64,000 nucleotides of DNA from Sedimenticola hydrogenitrophicus (GTDB lineage: Bacteria; Pseudomonadota; Gammaproteobacteria; Chromatiales; Chromatiaceae): NCBI RefSeq assembly GCF_029017505.1, contig NZ_JAQGEI010000011.1, forward strand, positions 1 through 64,000. Reading direction: 5' to 3'. Position 1 is the first letter of the stretch, and each line of letters opens with the position of its first letter. Under the pieces are notes generated by a model, which was not told where the DNA came from, did not search any database, and was given only the letters and a program-made list of their open reading frames with translations. Shown in pieces: positions 43,285-53,068 of this stretch. Position numbers and translations under genes: made by a program.

Positions 43285-44604
43285 TCAGGAGTCGCCGAGG
43301 CGGATGTCGATGAACGCCTCGTCCTTGAGACGACGCAGATAGAGTTCACCCTCCTCGGATGTCTTGCGAGTGCTGATCGCCTTCCTGGCTTCCGCCTTCT
43401 GCACCTCGCTGGTGCTGTCGTGTTCCCGCCGCTCCAGCAGCTGGGCCAGGTGCCAGCCGAAATCGGTGCGGAACGGTTGGGTCAGCTCGCCGGGGGCCAG
43501 CTTGGCAATCTCCTCATCAAACCGCGGCAGCAGTGCGCCGGGGGTGACCCAGCCCAGATCGCCGCCCTTGATGGCGGAGGATTTGTCGTCCGAGTGGGAG
43601 CGGGCCAGGGCGGAAAAGTCGTCGCCGCCCTGGATGCGCAGGCGCAACTGCTCCAGACGGGTGCGGGCGTCCTTGTTGGAGGTGACCTCATTGGTGCTGA
43701 TCAGGATATGCCGGACATGGCTCTGGGTGACGATATTGCGCTCACCGCCCTGATAGTCATTCAGTTTGATGATGTGATATCCGCTGGCGGTGCGGATCGG
43801 GTCACTGATCTCCCCCCGCTCCATATTGATCACCAGGTCGACGAAGATGGTGGGCAGCTGGTTGGCCGGCCGCCAACCCAGATCGCCCCCTTCCAGTGCC
43901 TGCCGGCCATCCGATTTGGTGATCGCGACATCGGTGAAGTCGGCGCCGGCGCGCAGCGATTCGACCAGCGACTCCGCCTGTCGGCGCGCACTCTCCATCT
44001 GCTCCGGTGAGGCGGCCTCCGGGGTGGCGATCAGGATATGCTGCAGCTGGTAGGCGGAGCGCTCGCCCAGGCTGCCGGCCTGGCGTGCGATATAGGTCTC
44101 CACCTCCTGGTCGGTGACCCGGATGCGCCGGCGCACCTCCTGGTCCAGCAGCTGCTGCAGGGTGATCTCTTCCTTGATGTTCTGGCGGAAGCTGCGGAAA
44201 CTGATGCCGCCCTCCTCCAGGGTGCGGCGGAATTCGGACAGACTCAGTTTGTTGTTCCGGGCGATGTTGTTGATCGCCTGGGCGACAATGTCTTCACTGA
44301 CATTGATGCCGGCCCGCGCGGCGGCGGCCAGCTGCAGTTTCTTTAGGATTAACCTTCCCAGTACCTGTTTTTCAATAATCGCCTGGGGAGGCAGACGCTG
44401 TCCCTGCTGGCGCAGTTGCGCGACGATCTTCATGATCTCGCTGTCCAGTTCACTGCGAACGACGATGTCATCGTCGACCACAGCGATGATCTCGTCCACC
44501 GGTTCGATCGGCTGGCTGAGGGCGAAGGTGGCTGGTCCATACAGGAGGGCCACGCCCAGGAGCAGGGCCCCCAGGTTGTTTAACAGGGTCTTTCCAATGG
44601 TCAT
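43285..44604 (-). CDS. surA: Periplasmic chaperone and peptidyl-prolyl isomerase SurA
   Basis: This periplasmic chaperone guides outer-membrane proteins, including LptD, to the BAM complex. The 439-residue product has a signal peptide, the N-terminal SurA domain ([39 protein letters not shown]) and two parvulin domains at about 180-280 and 290-390 ([20 protein letters not shown] and [22 protein letters not shown]). It lies 11 bp downstream of lptD and 19 bp before pdxA in one transcription unit. Confidence 0.96.
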   Translation of the reverse strand: MTIGKTLLNNLGALLLGVALLYGPATFALSQPIEPVDEIIAVVDDDIVVRSELDSEIMKIVAQLRQQGQRLPPQAIIEKQVLGRLILKKLQLAAAARAGINVSEDIVAQAINNIARNNKLSLSEFRRTLEEGGISFRSFRQNIKEEITLQQLLDQEVRRRIRVTDQEVETYIARQAGSLGERSAYQLQHILIATPEAASPEQMESARRQAESLVESLRAGADFTDVAITKSDGRQALEGGDLGWRPANQLPTIFVDLVINMERGEISDPIRTASGYHIIKLNDYQGGERNIVTQSHVRHILISTNEVTSNKDARTRLEQLRLRIQGGDDFSALARSHSDDKSSAIKGGDLGWVTPGALLPRFDEEIAKLAPGELTQPFRTDFGWHLAQLLERREHDSTSEVQKAEARKAISTRKTSEEGELYLRRLKDEAFIDIRLGDS

Positions 44605-44615
44605 GAATGTGTCAA

Positions 44616-47447
44616 TCAGTTGTCTGTGTGATAGCCCAGGATACCGCGTTCCAGGAATTGATCAATCTTGTCGCCGAGGCTGGTGAGTCCCTTCAGCTCC
44701 AACTGCAGGAACAGCGCGAGGTTACCTTCGCCATCGGCATCGGTGCGGTAGTCGCGGACGACAAAACGGCTGACCCAGCAGCAGCTCTCGTACTCGACCC
44801 CGGCAAAGGTCTCCATGCTCGTCTCATGCAGCAGCGAATAGTTCCAGCGCCCGACCGCATGCAACCGGTGGGTGATCGGCCAGCGTGCCGACAGGTCGGT
44901 CTGCTCGATGGAGCCGTTGGTATAGCGGTAAGTCAGGTTGAGGATGCGCCGTCGCTCGTCCAGGTAGTGAACGCCGAAGGCCCCCTTTTCCGTTTCGTTG
45001 CCACTGGCGTGCGGGTTCCACTGCAGCCCCGCCTGCATGCGCCACTCCCGGCTCAGCCGGGTGGCCACCTCGGCCACGATCGATGAGCTGTCCTCCTGGG
45101 TCACCGCGCCGCTGCTGTTTAGCTGTACCTCCCGGTCCCTGAAATAGAAGATCTGACCGATACTGGCGCGGAAGAGTTCCTCACCGCTGGCGCTGCTCAG
45201 CCCGCGGGTGGTTAGGGCGGTGGTGAGCTGGTTGGCGTCGCCCACCTTGTCGACACCGCTGAAGCGGTTCTCACGGAACAGGTTGGCAAAGCTGAAGTCC
45301 AGCGCGCCGGTGTCGAAGTCCGGGAGATCTCCCTGATCCTCCTTCGGCGTGTAGAGATAGAACAGGCGCGGCTCCAGGGTATGGGTGATGGCGTTGCCGA
45401 ACCAGCGGCCGCCGCGGTCGAAGTAGAGTCCGCTGTCCAGGCTCAGAGTCGGCAGGGTGCGGCTCGGGTTGTCACTCGCCCCGGGGGTCTGGTTCTCCAG
45501 GCTGTAGCGGGTATGGCGCAGGCTCAGCTTGGGCGTCGTGAAGCCCCAGGGGCGGCGTAGCGGCAGGCTGATCCCGGGTTGCATATCGAAGCGCTCACCC
45601 TTCACCTTGCTGTCCGAGCTGTGGCCGAAGTGGACATACTCGCTGCGCAGGTGGTAGGTCAGACCCATCGCCTGGTCCGGTTTCTCCAGGTTGAGCAGCA
45701 GTTGGGGCAGGCGGCTGTAGGGACGGTCGTTGAGGGCGATGGCATCGTCGATGGTCTGGAACTGTTGGACGCGGCCGAGGAAACTCCAGCCATCGCCAAA
45801 GTATTGAATATCCCCGCGCCGTTCCTGGTGTTGCGCGCTGGTGGCGGCCAGACTGGTGCCCAGGTCCTCGAGATAATCGTTATCGGAGACGTAATTGAGA
45901 TTGATGTCATAGCTCCAGCGCGGCGCCGGCGTGCCGTTCAGCAGCATATTGAGCGCGCCACGGGTACTGTTCTCTCCCGGCCCCCGTTCACTGTCGCTCG
46001 GCAGCAGTTCGGCGCGAACCTCGCCCTTGTTGTGCTCGGTCAGATAGCGGAATTCACCCCCCAGCAGGATGCCGCGCTTGCCCATGATGCGCGGGGTGAA
46101 GGTGGCATCCAGATTGGGGGCGATATTGAAATAGTAGGGGATGGAGGCGTCCGCGCCGCTGTTCTCCGAGCTGCCGATGGAGGGTGGCAGGAAACCCGAT
46201 TTTCTCCGGTCATCGATCGGGAAGGTGGCGTAGGGGAGGTAGATGAAGGGCACCCCCTTGAAGCGCAGTTTCGCGTGGCGCGCCACGCCCACGCCGCTGG
46301 CCTGATCGATCTCGATCTCCTCGGCCTCTACCTGCCAGTCGCTGTTTCCCGGTGGGCAGGTGGTGTAGCGGACATCGCTATAGCGGGACTGATCCGGATT
46401 CAATATCTCCGCCGTGCCGGCATTGCCCCGCGCCAGCGGATCGGTGAGGCGGAATTCGGCCTGTTCCGCACTGCCCTGCTGGGTATTCAGGTTGTAGTGC
46501 ATTTCACTGCCGGTGACTCGCAGCCCTGGCTGCTCCAGGTAGACGTTGCCCTCGGCGTCCAGGGTATTGCTCCCTTTCAGGTAAGTGACGTGGTCCGCCT
46601 CCAGGCGTTCGTTGCCCTGTTCGACCTGGACATTGCCGGAGAATTCCGCACGGTCTTCACTGCGGTAGAGATCGGCCGCGTCGGCCTCGATCCGGGTGCT
46701 GGTGTCTGTTATCTGCGGGGTGGCCAGGCGCCGGGGGGGGCGCTCGGCGGCGCACTGACTCCAGTCCAGGCCGCGGTCGATCCGCGCTACGTCCGCAGGT
46801 GATGAAGCGACTGTCATTGTTGCTTCAGGGCGCCGAGCTACCACTGGCGCCGATGGCGTGGCCGGGGGTGTCTCGGCGGTCGGCGCTTGCGGACGGATGA
46901 CGGGTGTCGTGCTGGCGGTAGTATTCGTCTCTGCCTGGGTGGATGGCGCGGGAGCCTCGGCTGCCTGCTCCATCGCCTGGTTATCATTCGACGCGGCAGT
47001 TTCACTGGTGGTGATGACCGCGGGCGCAACCTCGACCGGAGCCGCAGGCGCCTCGGTGACGTTGTCTTGCATGGGCGGGGTCGTCGTGGCTTCCGTCGCT
47101 GCGGCTGTTCCGGAGGTGGGTTGTTCCTCCTGCGTGGCCTGTTCGGCGTCCCCGCCAGGCGTCATCGGTGTGATCGCCACCGCCCCGGGTGTCTGGGGCT
47201 CTTCCAGGGGTTGGGTGGTGACGCCCCCTTGAGCGGGTTGCATCACGCTACTACCGCTGGTAGTGGGTGGCCTGTCGCTGGGCCGTTCGATCACTACCGG
47301 TTCGGGAGGGACCAGTAGGCCATCCTGGAAGCACTCCCAGCCGCCATCGCTGGATGCGTGACAATCCCATTTTGGAGCGGCTTGAGCGGCAGGAACCAAC
47401 AGCAATCCACTGATGGCAAGTGGTAGCATCCTTCTTTTTCCGGGCAC
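44616..47447 (-). CDS. lptD: LPS-assembly outer-membrane protein LptD, long linker form
   Basis: LptD inserts lipopolysaccharide into the outer leaflet with LptE. The 943-residue product is long for the family: a signal peptide (MLPLAISGLLLVPAAQA), WDCHASSDGGWEC, then about 170 Thr/Pro/Ala/Glu-rich residues (about 60-225), DWSQCAAERPPRR, the OstA/LptA-like beta-taco (about 245-400) and the C-terminal beta-barrel with the SFAN...ENRFSGVDKVGDANQLTTALTTR strand pair. The tail has the adjacent cysteines (YESCCWVSRF) that pair with the N-terminal ones. It is divergent from the AmgK-like gene and first in lptD-surA-pdxA. Confidence 0.94.
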   Translation of the reverse strand: MPGKRRMLPLAISGLLLVPAAQAAPKWDCHASSDGGWECFQDGLLVPPEPVVIERPSDRPPTTSGSSVMQPAQGGVTTQPLEEPQTPGAVAITPMTPGGDAEQATQEEQPTSGTAAATEATTTPPMQDNVTEAPAAPVEVAPAVITTSETAASNDNQAMEQAAEAPAPSTQAETNTTASTTPVIRPQAPTAETPPATPSAPVVARRPEATMTVASSPADVARIDRGLDWSQCAAERPPRRLATPQITDTSTRIEADAADLYRSEDRAEFSGNVQVEQGNERLEADHVTYLKGSNTLDAEGNVYLEQPGLRVTGSEMHYNLNTQQGSAEQAEFRLTDPLARGNAGTAEILNPDQSRYSDVRYTTCPPGNSDWQVEAEEIEIDQASGVGVARHAKLRFKGVPFIYLPYATFPIDDRRKSGFLPPSIGSSENSGADASIPYYFNIAPNLDATFTPRIMGKRGILLGGEFRYLTEHNKGEVRAELLPSDSERGPGENSTRGALNMLLNGTPAPRWSYDINLNYVSDNDYLEDLGTSLAATSAQHQERRGDIQYFGDGWSFLGRVQQFQTIDDAIALNDRPYSRLPQLLLNLEKPDQAMGLTYHLRSEYVHFGHSSDSKVKGERFDMQPGISLPLRRPWGFTTPKLSLRHTRYSLENQTPGASDNPSRTLPTLSLDSGLYFDRGGRWFGNAITHTLEPRLFYLYTPKEDQGDLPDFDTGALDFSFANLFRENRFSGVDKVGDANQLTTALTTRGLSSASGEELFRASIGQIFYFRDREVQLNSSGAVTQEDSSSIVAEVATRLSREWRMQAGLQWNPHASGNETEKGAFGVHYLDERRRILNLTYRYTNGSIEQTDLSARWPITHRLHAVGRWNYSLLHETSMETFAGVEYESCCWVSRFVVRDYRTDADGEGNLALFLQLELKGLTSLGDKIDQFLERGILGYHTDN

Positions 47448-47695
47448 GGCAACTCTCTGAATTCTTCTGATTTGGCTGGATCGGCAGGGGGCCTATCGGC
47501 CACTCCCGCCCTATACTGCCCCTGGGCGCCGCTCCCCTGGCGGTCGCTGCGGCCTCCGAATATGAGAAGCCGTGGCAAGAACCGCATAAAATCGCATAGA
47601 ATCGCCTTTTCTTCAATGGCCGCAACGGCTTTCAACCTACCGTGATACTCGTCAGGCGGGGGGGACGGCCGGCCTGCCGCAGTACGGAACCGGTG

Positions 47696-48679
47696 ATGCC
47701 CAAGAGAGAACACGCCCTGACCCAATGGTTGACCGAGCAGATTGGTCTGCGGGATTTCCGTATCGAGCCGGCCTCGGACGATGCCAGCTTCCGGCGCTAT
47801 TTTCGTCTTACCCTGGCCGACGGGGCGACCCGGATCGCCATGGATGCCCCGCCGGCGCAGGAGGATTGTGTGCCGTTTCTGCATATCGCCGCGCAGTTGG
47901 GTGCGGTCGGTCTGCATGTGCCGATGATCCATGCCGCCGATCCGGCGCAGGGATTTATCCTGCTGGAGGATCTCGGTACGGTGCATTACCTGGACCGGCT
48001 GAACGCGGCGACCGCGGACCGGCTTTATGGTGATGCCCTGGCCGCCCTGGCGGTGCTGCAGTCGGTGGGGCCGCGCGATGGGCTTCCGCCCTATGATGAG
48101 GCGCTGCTGCGGCGGGAGATGGCGCTGTTTCCCGACTGGCTGCTGGGCCGGCATCTGGAACTGAACCTGGATGCGGCCGAGCAGGCGCGGCTGGACGCCT
48201 GCTTTGATCTGCTGGTGGCGAGTGCCCTGGAACAGCCCCGGGTCTGCGTGCATCGGGATTACCACAGCCGCAACCTGCTGCTGAGCGGATCCCCCAGTCC
48301 GGGTATCCTCGATTTTCAGGACGCGGTGCTGGGGCCGGTCACCTATGACCTGGTGTCGCTGCTCAAGGACTGTTACATCGCCTGGCCGCTGGCGCGGGTG
48401 CAGGCGTGGGCTCTGGGTTATTTCCAGCTAGCGGTGCAGTCGGGGGTGTTGCAGCCGTCCCACGAAGCGCGGTTCCTGCGCTGGTTCGACCTGATGGGGG
48501 TGCAGCGGCACCTGAAGGCGAGCGGAATCTTCGCCCGCCTCAACCACCGCGACGGCAAGCCCGGTTATCTGGCGGATATACCGCGCACCCTGGGTTATAT
48601 CGTCGAGGTGGCCAGCCGCTATCCGGAGCTGGCGGGGTTGGGCGAGCTGATTGAACGGCGGGTGCTGCCCCGGCTGTAA
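47696..48679 (+). CDS. amgK: AmgK-like aminoglycoside phosphotransferase-fold kinase
   Basis: This APH-fold kinase resembles AmgK, which phosphorylates N-acetylmuramate in the cell-wall recycling route of pseudomonads. The 327-residue product has SDDASFRRYFRL (nucleotide-binding loop), ILLEDLGTVHYLD, the catalytic HRDYHSRNLLL and metal-binding LDFQDAVLGPVTYDLVSLLKD. In Pseudomonas AmgK is found next to MurU and LptD; here it is divergent from lptD but no murU follows. The start at 47696 is preferred over an in-frame GTG at 47642. Confidence 0.88.
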   Translation: MPKREHALTQWLTEQIGLRDFRIEPASDDASFRRYFRLTLADGATRIAMDAPPAQEDCVPFLHIAAQLGAVGLHVPMIHAADPAQGFILLEDLGTVHYLDRLNAATADRLYGDALAALAVLQSVGPRDGLPPYDEALLRREMALFPDWLLGRHLELNLDAAEQARLDACFDLLVASALEQPRVCVHRDYHSRNLLLSGSPSPGILDFQDAVLGPVTYDLVSLLKDCYIAWPLARVQAWALGYFQLAVQSGVLQPSHEARFLRWFDLMGVQRHLKASGIFARLNHRDGKPGYLADIPRTLGYIVEVASRYPELAGLGELIERRVLPRL

Positions 48680-48773
48680 TTCAGGCGCTCCAGGCACCTT
48701 GTAGGGTACTCTCGTTCCCGCGCTCCGCGTGGGGACGCATACCCGGCGGTAATGGTGATGAGTGGTACATGCG

Positions 48774-48813
48774 TAGTGGTACAGGGATGTACCGTTTACG
48801 GACCTGAGGATGG
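48774..48813. repeat. Dispersed repeat with GTACAGGGATGTACC motif, copy 4
   Basis: AGTGGTACAGGGATGTACCG followed by TTTACGGACCTGAGGATGG lies between the converging amgK and purD. It is the best-conserved copy of the family found at 4311, 9824 and 13632. Confidence 0.7.
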
Positions 48814-48856
48814 CATGCGCCCTTCGGGCTCATCCACCCTACGATCCGCAGGCGGT

Positions 48857-50149
48857 TTATTCGCCCGCCTGTTCCCGGGCCACCGCGCGGTAGCCGATGT
48901 CGCTGCGGTAGTAGACGTTATCCCAGCTGATCTGCCGAACCAGGGTGTAGGCGCGCGCCTGCGCCTCGGCGACACTGTCGCCCAGGGCGGTGGCGCACAG
49001 CACCCGCCCGCCGGCGGTGACCACCGTACCGTCCTGTGTCGCGGTGCCGGCATGGAACACCTTCTCGCCTGCCACCGGCCGGGTCGGCAGGCCGCTGATC
49101 ACATCGCCCTTGCGATAGCGGTCCGGGTAGCCCCCGGCGGCCAGCACCACCCCGAGGGCGGCACGTGCGTCCCACTCGGCCCGTTCCCGATCCAGCCGGC
49201 CCTCCAGGGCGGCCAGGCAGTGGGCCACCAGGTCCGACTTCATGCGCAACATGATCGGCTGGGTCTCGGGATCGCCGAAGCGGCAGTTGTACTCCAGCAC
49301 CTTGGGCACGCCGTCGGCGTTGATCATCACCCCGGCATAGAGGAAGCCGGTGTAGGGCAGCCCCTCGGCCGCCATGCCCGCCACCGTCGGCCGGATCACC
49401 TCGTTCATGATCCGCTCATGCATCTCGGTGGTGACCACCGGGGCCGGTGAGTAGGCGCCCATGCCGCCGGTATTCGGCCCCTGGTCGCCGTCGTCCCGCG
49501 CCTTGTGGTCCTGGGAGCTGGCCATGGGCAGGATGTGCTCGCCATCAACCATGACGATGAAGCTGGCCTCCTCGCCGGTGAGAAACTCCTCGATCACCAC
49601 CCGGTGCCCGGCCTCGCCGAAGCTGTTGCCGGCGAGCATGTCGCGCACCGTGGCCTCGGCGACGCTCATCTCCGCGGCGATGATCACCCCCTTGCCGGCC
49701 GCCAGGCCGTCCGCCTTGATGACGATCGGTACGCCCACCCGGTGCAGGTAGTCTAGCGCCGGGTCGATGTCGGTGAAGTTGCCGTAGGCGGCGGTGGGGA
49801 TCCGGTGGCGCGCCAGAAAGTCCTTGGTGAAGGCCTTGGAGCCCTCCAGCTGGGCCGCCCCCTGGCTGGGCCCGAAACAGTTCAGGCCGGCGGCCGTGAA
49901 CGCGTCCACCACGCCCAGAACCAGCGGGACCTCCGGGCCGACGATGGTCAGGCCAACCCGGTGATCCCGGGCGAACGCCACGAGGGCGTCGATCTCCTCC
50001 ACCCCGATCGGCACATTCTCCATGCCCGGCTCCAGCGCCGTGCCGGCATTGCCCGGTGCCAGGAAGATCTTCTCCGCCAGGGGTGACTGGGCGGCCTTCC
50101 AGGCCAGCGCATGTTCGCGGCCGCCGCCGCCGATAATCAGGATGTTCAT
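48857..50149 (-). CDS. purD: Phosphoribosylamine-glycine ligase
   Basis: This is the ATP-grasp ligase of purine biosynthesis that joins glycine to phosphoribosylamine. The 430-residue product starts MNILIIGGGGREHALAWKAAQSP and has GPSQGAAQLEGSKAFTKDFL, IVIKADGLAAGKGVIIA, GPNTGGMGAYSPAP, YNCRFGDPETQPIMLR and SAGYRAVAREQAGE-type end motifs. The start at 50149 is the family-typical Met; eight further codons upstream are open. It is the last gene of the dusB-fis-purH-lpxA-purD series. Confidence 0.96.
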   Translation of the reverse strand: MNILIIGGGGREHALAWKAAQSPLAEKIFLAPGNAGTALEPGMENVPIGVEEIDALVAFARDHRVGLTIVGPEVPLVLGVVDAFTAAGLNCFGPSQGAAQLEGSKAFTKDFLARHRIPTAAYGNFTDIDPALDYLHRVGVPIVIKADGLAAGKGVIIAAEMSVAEATVRDMLAGNSFGEAGHRVVIEEFLTGEEASFIVMVDGEHILPMASSQDHKARDDGDQGPNTGGMGAYSPAPVVTTEMHERIMNEVIRPTVAGMAAEGLPYTGFLYAGVMINADGVPKVLEYNCRFGDPETQPIMLRMKSDLVAHCLAALEGRLDRERAEWDARAALGVVLAAGGYPDRYRKGDVISGLPTRPVAGEKVFHAGTATQDGTVVTAGGRVLCATALGDSVAEAQARAYTLVRQISWDNVYYRSDIGYRAVAREQAGE

Positions 50150-50265
50150 GTTCGTTTGCCCTGCATTTTTCAAATTAAGTTATTCGTGTTCATTTGCGGT
50201 CACTCGCGGCGCATCTTTTTCGTGGGTGCGGCTGAGTCAGATCACCAAGCAAGAAAATGTATCAG

Positions 50266-51042
50266 TCAGCGGTGCGTGGTCACGCCGCGGTCGCTGCGCT
50301 CGAAGAAGCGGGTGATGTTGTCGGTTTCAGGGGTGGGGGCTTCCAGTTTCAGTCGTGCCAGCGCCTGGCTGGTATTCAATCCGGCGTGGTAGAGGATCTT
50401 GTAGGTCTGCTTGATGGCGGCGCGGTTCGCCGCCGGCATGCCGGCACGCCGCAGCCCGACCGTATTGAGGCCGATCACCCGGGCCGGATTGCCATCGCAG
50501 GTGACATAGGGCGGGATGTCCTTCACCACCTTGGCGCAGCCGGCGATCATGGCGTAGTCGCCGATAAAGCAGAACTGGTGGATCGCCACCAGGCCGGAGA
50601 TGAAGATCCGCTCGCCCAGTTCGACGTGGCCGGCCACGGTGCTGTTGGGACCGAACACGTTGTGACTGCCGAGCCGGCAGTCGTGGCCGGCATGAAAGCC
50701 GCACATGAAATAGTTGTGGTCGCCGATCTGGGTGCCGCCCTCGGTCTTCACTCCGCGGCTGATGTTCACCCCTTCGCGAAACTGGTTGTGGTCGCCGATC
50801 AGCAGCGGGCGGCTGTTTTCCGGGACAAAGCCCAGATCCTGCGGTTCGCAGCCGAGCACCGCGCCATGGCACACCCGGTTGTGTTTGCCCAGGCGGGTGC
50901 CGCTGAAAATGCGCACACCGCTCTCGATGGTGCAGCCATCGCCGATCTCGACATCCGCCTCGATGATTGAGTAAGGCCCGACCTCAACGGATTCGTGCAG
51001 GCGGGCGCTTTCGTGGATGATGGCGGTTGGATGAATCTTCAT
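50266..51042 (-). CDS. lpxA: Acyl-ACP-UDP-N-acetylglucosamine O-acyltransferase, orphan LpxA
   Basis: LpxA starts lipid A synthesis by acylating the 3-position of UDP-GlcNAc. The 258-residue product is a left-handed beta-helix with hexapeptide repeats (IHPTAIIHESARLHESVEVGPYSIIEADVEIGDGC), YFMCGFHAGHDCRLG with the catalytic-position histidine, GLVAIHQFCFIGDYAMIAGCAKVVKDIPPYVTCDGNPARVIGLN, and a C-terminal helical domain. Unusually, it lies between purH and purD instead of the lpxD-fabZ-lpxA-lpxB cluster. It may be a second LpxA specific for the 3-amino sugar nucleotide made by the GnnA/GnnB-like pair in this window. Confidence 0.88.
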   Translation of the reverse strand: MKIHPTAIIHESARLHESVEVGPYSIIEADVEIGDGCTIESGVRIFSGTRLGKHNRVCHGAVLGCEPQDLGFVPENSRPLLIGDHNQFREGVNISRGVKTEGGTQIGDHNYFMCGFHAGHDCRLGSHNVFGPNSTVAGHVELGERIFISGLVAIHQFCFIGDYAMIAGCAKVVKDIPPYVTCDGNPARVIGLNTVGLRRAGMPAANRAAIKQTYKILYHAGLNTSQALARLKLEAPTPETDNITRFFERSDRGVTTHR

Positions 51043-51256
51043 AACGATTGCTTTGTAGAGGTGCCCTCTGGAGGCTACCGCATCAGGGGAAGACCTGGAG
51101 CGCACTATTCACGCCAGGACGCGAAGGTCGCAAAGTTTTAAAAACAGGGAATTCCGCATGGACCGCAGTCCATTGCCCTATCCGAAAACTGCTCTGCGAC
51201 ATCTGCATGGTATCCGTGCCTTCTTGGCGTGTTGGCGAGAGATCGACTGTGTCGGC
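51043..51256. other. Non-coding gap between purH and the lpxA-like gene
   Basis: This 214-bp stretch holds fragments of the common intergenic string CGCCAGGACGCGAAGGTCGCAAAG (51111-51135) and TTCTTGGCGTGTTGGCGAGAG (51219-51240), which pair as an inverted repeat. No gene is seen. It may hold a promoter for the lpxA-purD pair. Confidence 0.45.
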
Positions 51257-52816
51257 CTAGTGGCGGAAGTGGCGCATGCCGGTGAAGACCATGGCGATGT
51301 CATGTTCATCGGCCGCCGCGATCACCTCCTCGTCACGCATCGAGCCGCCCGGCTGGATTACCGCGCGGATGCCCGCGGCGGCGGCGTTGTCCAGGCCGTC
51401 GCGGAACGGGAAGAAGGCGTCCGACGCCATCACCGATCCCGCTACCGCCAGTCCGGCCTGCTCGGCCTTGATGGCGGCGATACGCGCCGAATTGACCCGG
51501 CTCATCTGGCCGGCGCCGACACCGATGGTCATGCCGTCCCGGCAATAGACGATGGCATTGGATTTGACGAACTTGGCCACCCGCCAGCTGAACAGCAGCG
51601 CCTCCATCTCCGCTTCGCTGGGGGGGCGTCGGGTCACCACCTGGAGCTGGTTGTACAGCTGCAAATCGGCATCCTGCACCAGCAGGCCGCCGTTGACCCG
51701 CTTCATCTCCAGGCGGTGGCTGGACTCGCGGTCCCAGGCGCCGCAGGCCAGCAGGCGCACGTTCTTCTTGGCGGCGACGATCGCCACCGCCTCGTCCGTG
51801 ACTTCCGGGGCGATGATCACCTCGACAAACTGCTTGTCGACGATGGCCTGCGCGGTCTTCGCATCCAGGGTCTGGTTGAAGGCGATGATGCCGCCGAACG
51901 CCGACTCCGGATCGGTGCTGAAGGCGCGCTCGTAGGCCTCGGTCAGATCGCTGCCGAAGGCGACCCCGCAGGGGTTGGCGTGCTTGACAATAACGCAGGC
52001 CGGGGCCTCGTAGAACTGCTTGACGCACTCCAGGGCGGCGTCGGTGTCGGCGATGTTGTTATAGGAGAGCTCCTTGCCCTGCAGCTGCCGGGCGGTGGCG
52101 ATGCACGCCTCGGGCTGGTCGCGCTCGACGAAGAAGGCCGCCTGCTGGTGCGGGTTCTCCCCGTAGCGCATGGTCTGCACCTGGCGATACTGCAGGTTGA
52201 TGGTGCGCGGGAACGTCGCGGTCTCGCCGCTTACCCGGGCGCCCAGGTAGTTGGCGATGGCGCCGTCGTAGTTGGCGGTGTGTTCGAAGGTCTTTATCGC
52301 CAGGTCGAAGCGGGTGGCGTCGCTGACGCGGCCTTCGTTGCTGTCCATCTCCTGGAGCACGCGGGGGTAATCCCCGGCATCCACGATCACGGTGACGTCT
52401 TTGTGGTTCTTGGCCGCTGCGCGCAGCATGGTGGGGCCGCCGATGTCGATGTTCTCGATCGCCGTGGGCAGGTCGCAGTCCGGGTTGGCGACGGTCTCCT
52501 CGAACGGGTAGAGGTTGACCACGATCATGTCGATCGGCGCAATGCCGTTGTCGGCCATCACCGCGTCATCGATGCCGCGCCGGCCGAGGATGCCGCCATG
52601 GATCTTCGGGTGCAGGGTCTTGACCCGGCCGTCCATCATCTCGGGGAATCCGGTATGGGCCGAGACCTCGGTGACCGGGATCTGCTGTTCCGCCAACAGG
52701 CGGGCGGTGCCGCCGGTGGAGAGGATCTCCACGCCGCGCTGATGAAGTGCCTGGGCAAACTCCACGATACCGGACTTGTCGGAGACACTGATGAGGGCTC
52801 GGCTGATTGCTGTCAT
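51257..52816 (-). CDS. purH: Bifunctional AICAR transformylase/IMP cyclohydrolase
   Basis: It performs the last two steps of IMP synthesis. The 519-residue product has the N-terminal cyclohydrolase domain ([58 protein letters not shown]) and the transformylase domain with [12 protein letters not shown], the catalytic [11 protein letters not shown] and [30 protein letters not shown]. The length is normal. In many gammaproteobacteria purH follows fis, as here; a 165-bp repeat now separates them. Confidence 0.97.
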   Translation of the reverse strand: MTAISRALISVSDKSGIVEFAQALHQRGVEILSTGGTARLLAEQQIPVTEVSAHTGFPEMMDGRVKTLHPKIHGGILGRRGIDDAVMADNGIAPIDMIVVNLYPFEETVANPDCDLPTAIENIDIGGPTMLRAAAKNHKDVTVIVDAGDYPRVLQEMDSNEGRVSDATRFDLAIKTFEHTANYDGAIANYLGARVSGETATFPRTINLQYRQVQTMRYGENPHQQAAFFVERDQPEACIATARQLQGKELSYNNIADTDAALECVKQFYEAPACVIVKHANPCGVAFGSDLTEAYERAFSTDPESAFGGIIAFNQTLDAKTAQAIVDKQFVEVIIAPEVTDEAVAIVAAKKNVRLLACGAWDRESSHRLEMKRVNGGLLVQDADLQLYNQLQVVTRRPPSEAEMEALLFSWRVAKFVKSNAIVYCRDGMTIGVGAGQMSRVNSARIAAIKAEQAGLAVAGSVMASDAFFPFRDGLDNAAAAGIRAVIQPGGSMRDEEVIAAADEHDIAMVFTGMRHFRH

Positions 52817-52903
52817 GATCCTGAACCTGCTTCTGCTGGATGATTAATGGAAACGCGGCCGGCCGGCCGCGTTATGGGTTCGTTAGGGAATTCGGTTGAT
52901 TGT

Positions 52904-53068
52904 CTTAGGCGATTGACGGAAATGAACATCCTGGATTGCGTAGGATTTTTGTTTCCCTGCAAGGCGCCCCAGGCGAAGCATAGTCGGACTATGTGATGCC
53001 TGGGGCAACACCGCAGGGGGACGAAAAGACCAGCAAGCCGGGATGTTCATTGACAGAAATTGCCTTAG
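52904..53068 (+). mobile_element. MITE-like 165-bp palindromic repeat family A, copy 3
   Basis: This 165-bp element runs from CTTAGGCGATTGACGGAAATG to GACAGAAATTGCCTTAG, with the central CGCCCCAGGCGAAGC and GATGCCTGGGGC arms. It sits between purH and fis, and its last bases make the fis stop codon (TTA at 53065-53067). It resembles 36049-36211 closely. Confidence 0.85.

Noticed and set aside
45579-46802. A 407-codon open frame antisense to lptD
   Set aside because: No domain and covered by the lptD beta-barrel and linker; shadow frame.
51158-52843. A 561-codon open frame antisense to purH
   Set aside because: Shadow of purH; its composition is typical of complement frames and it lacks any domain.
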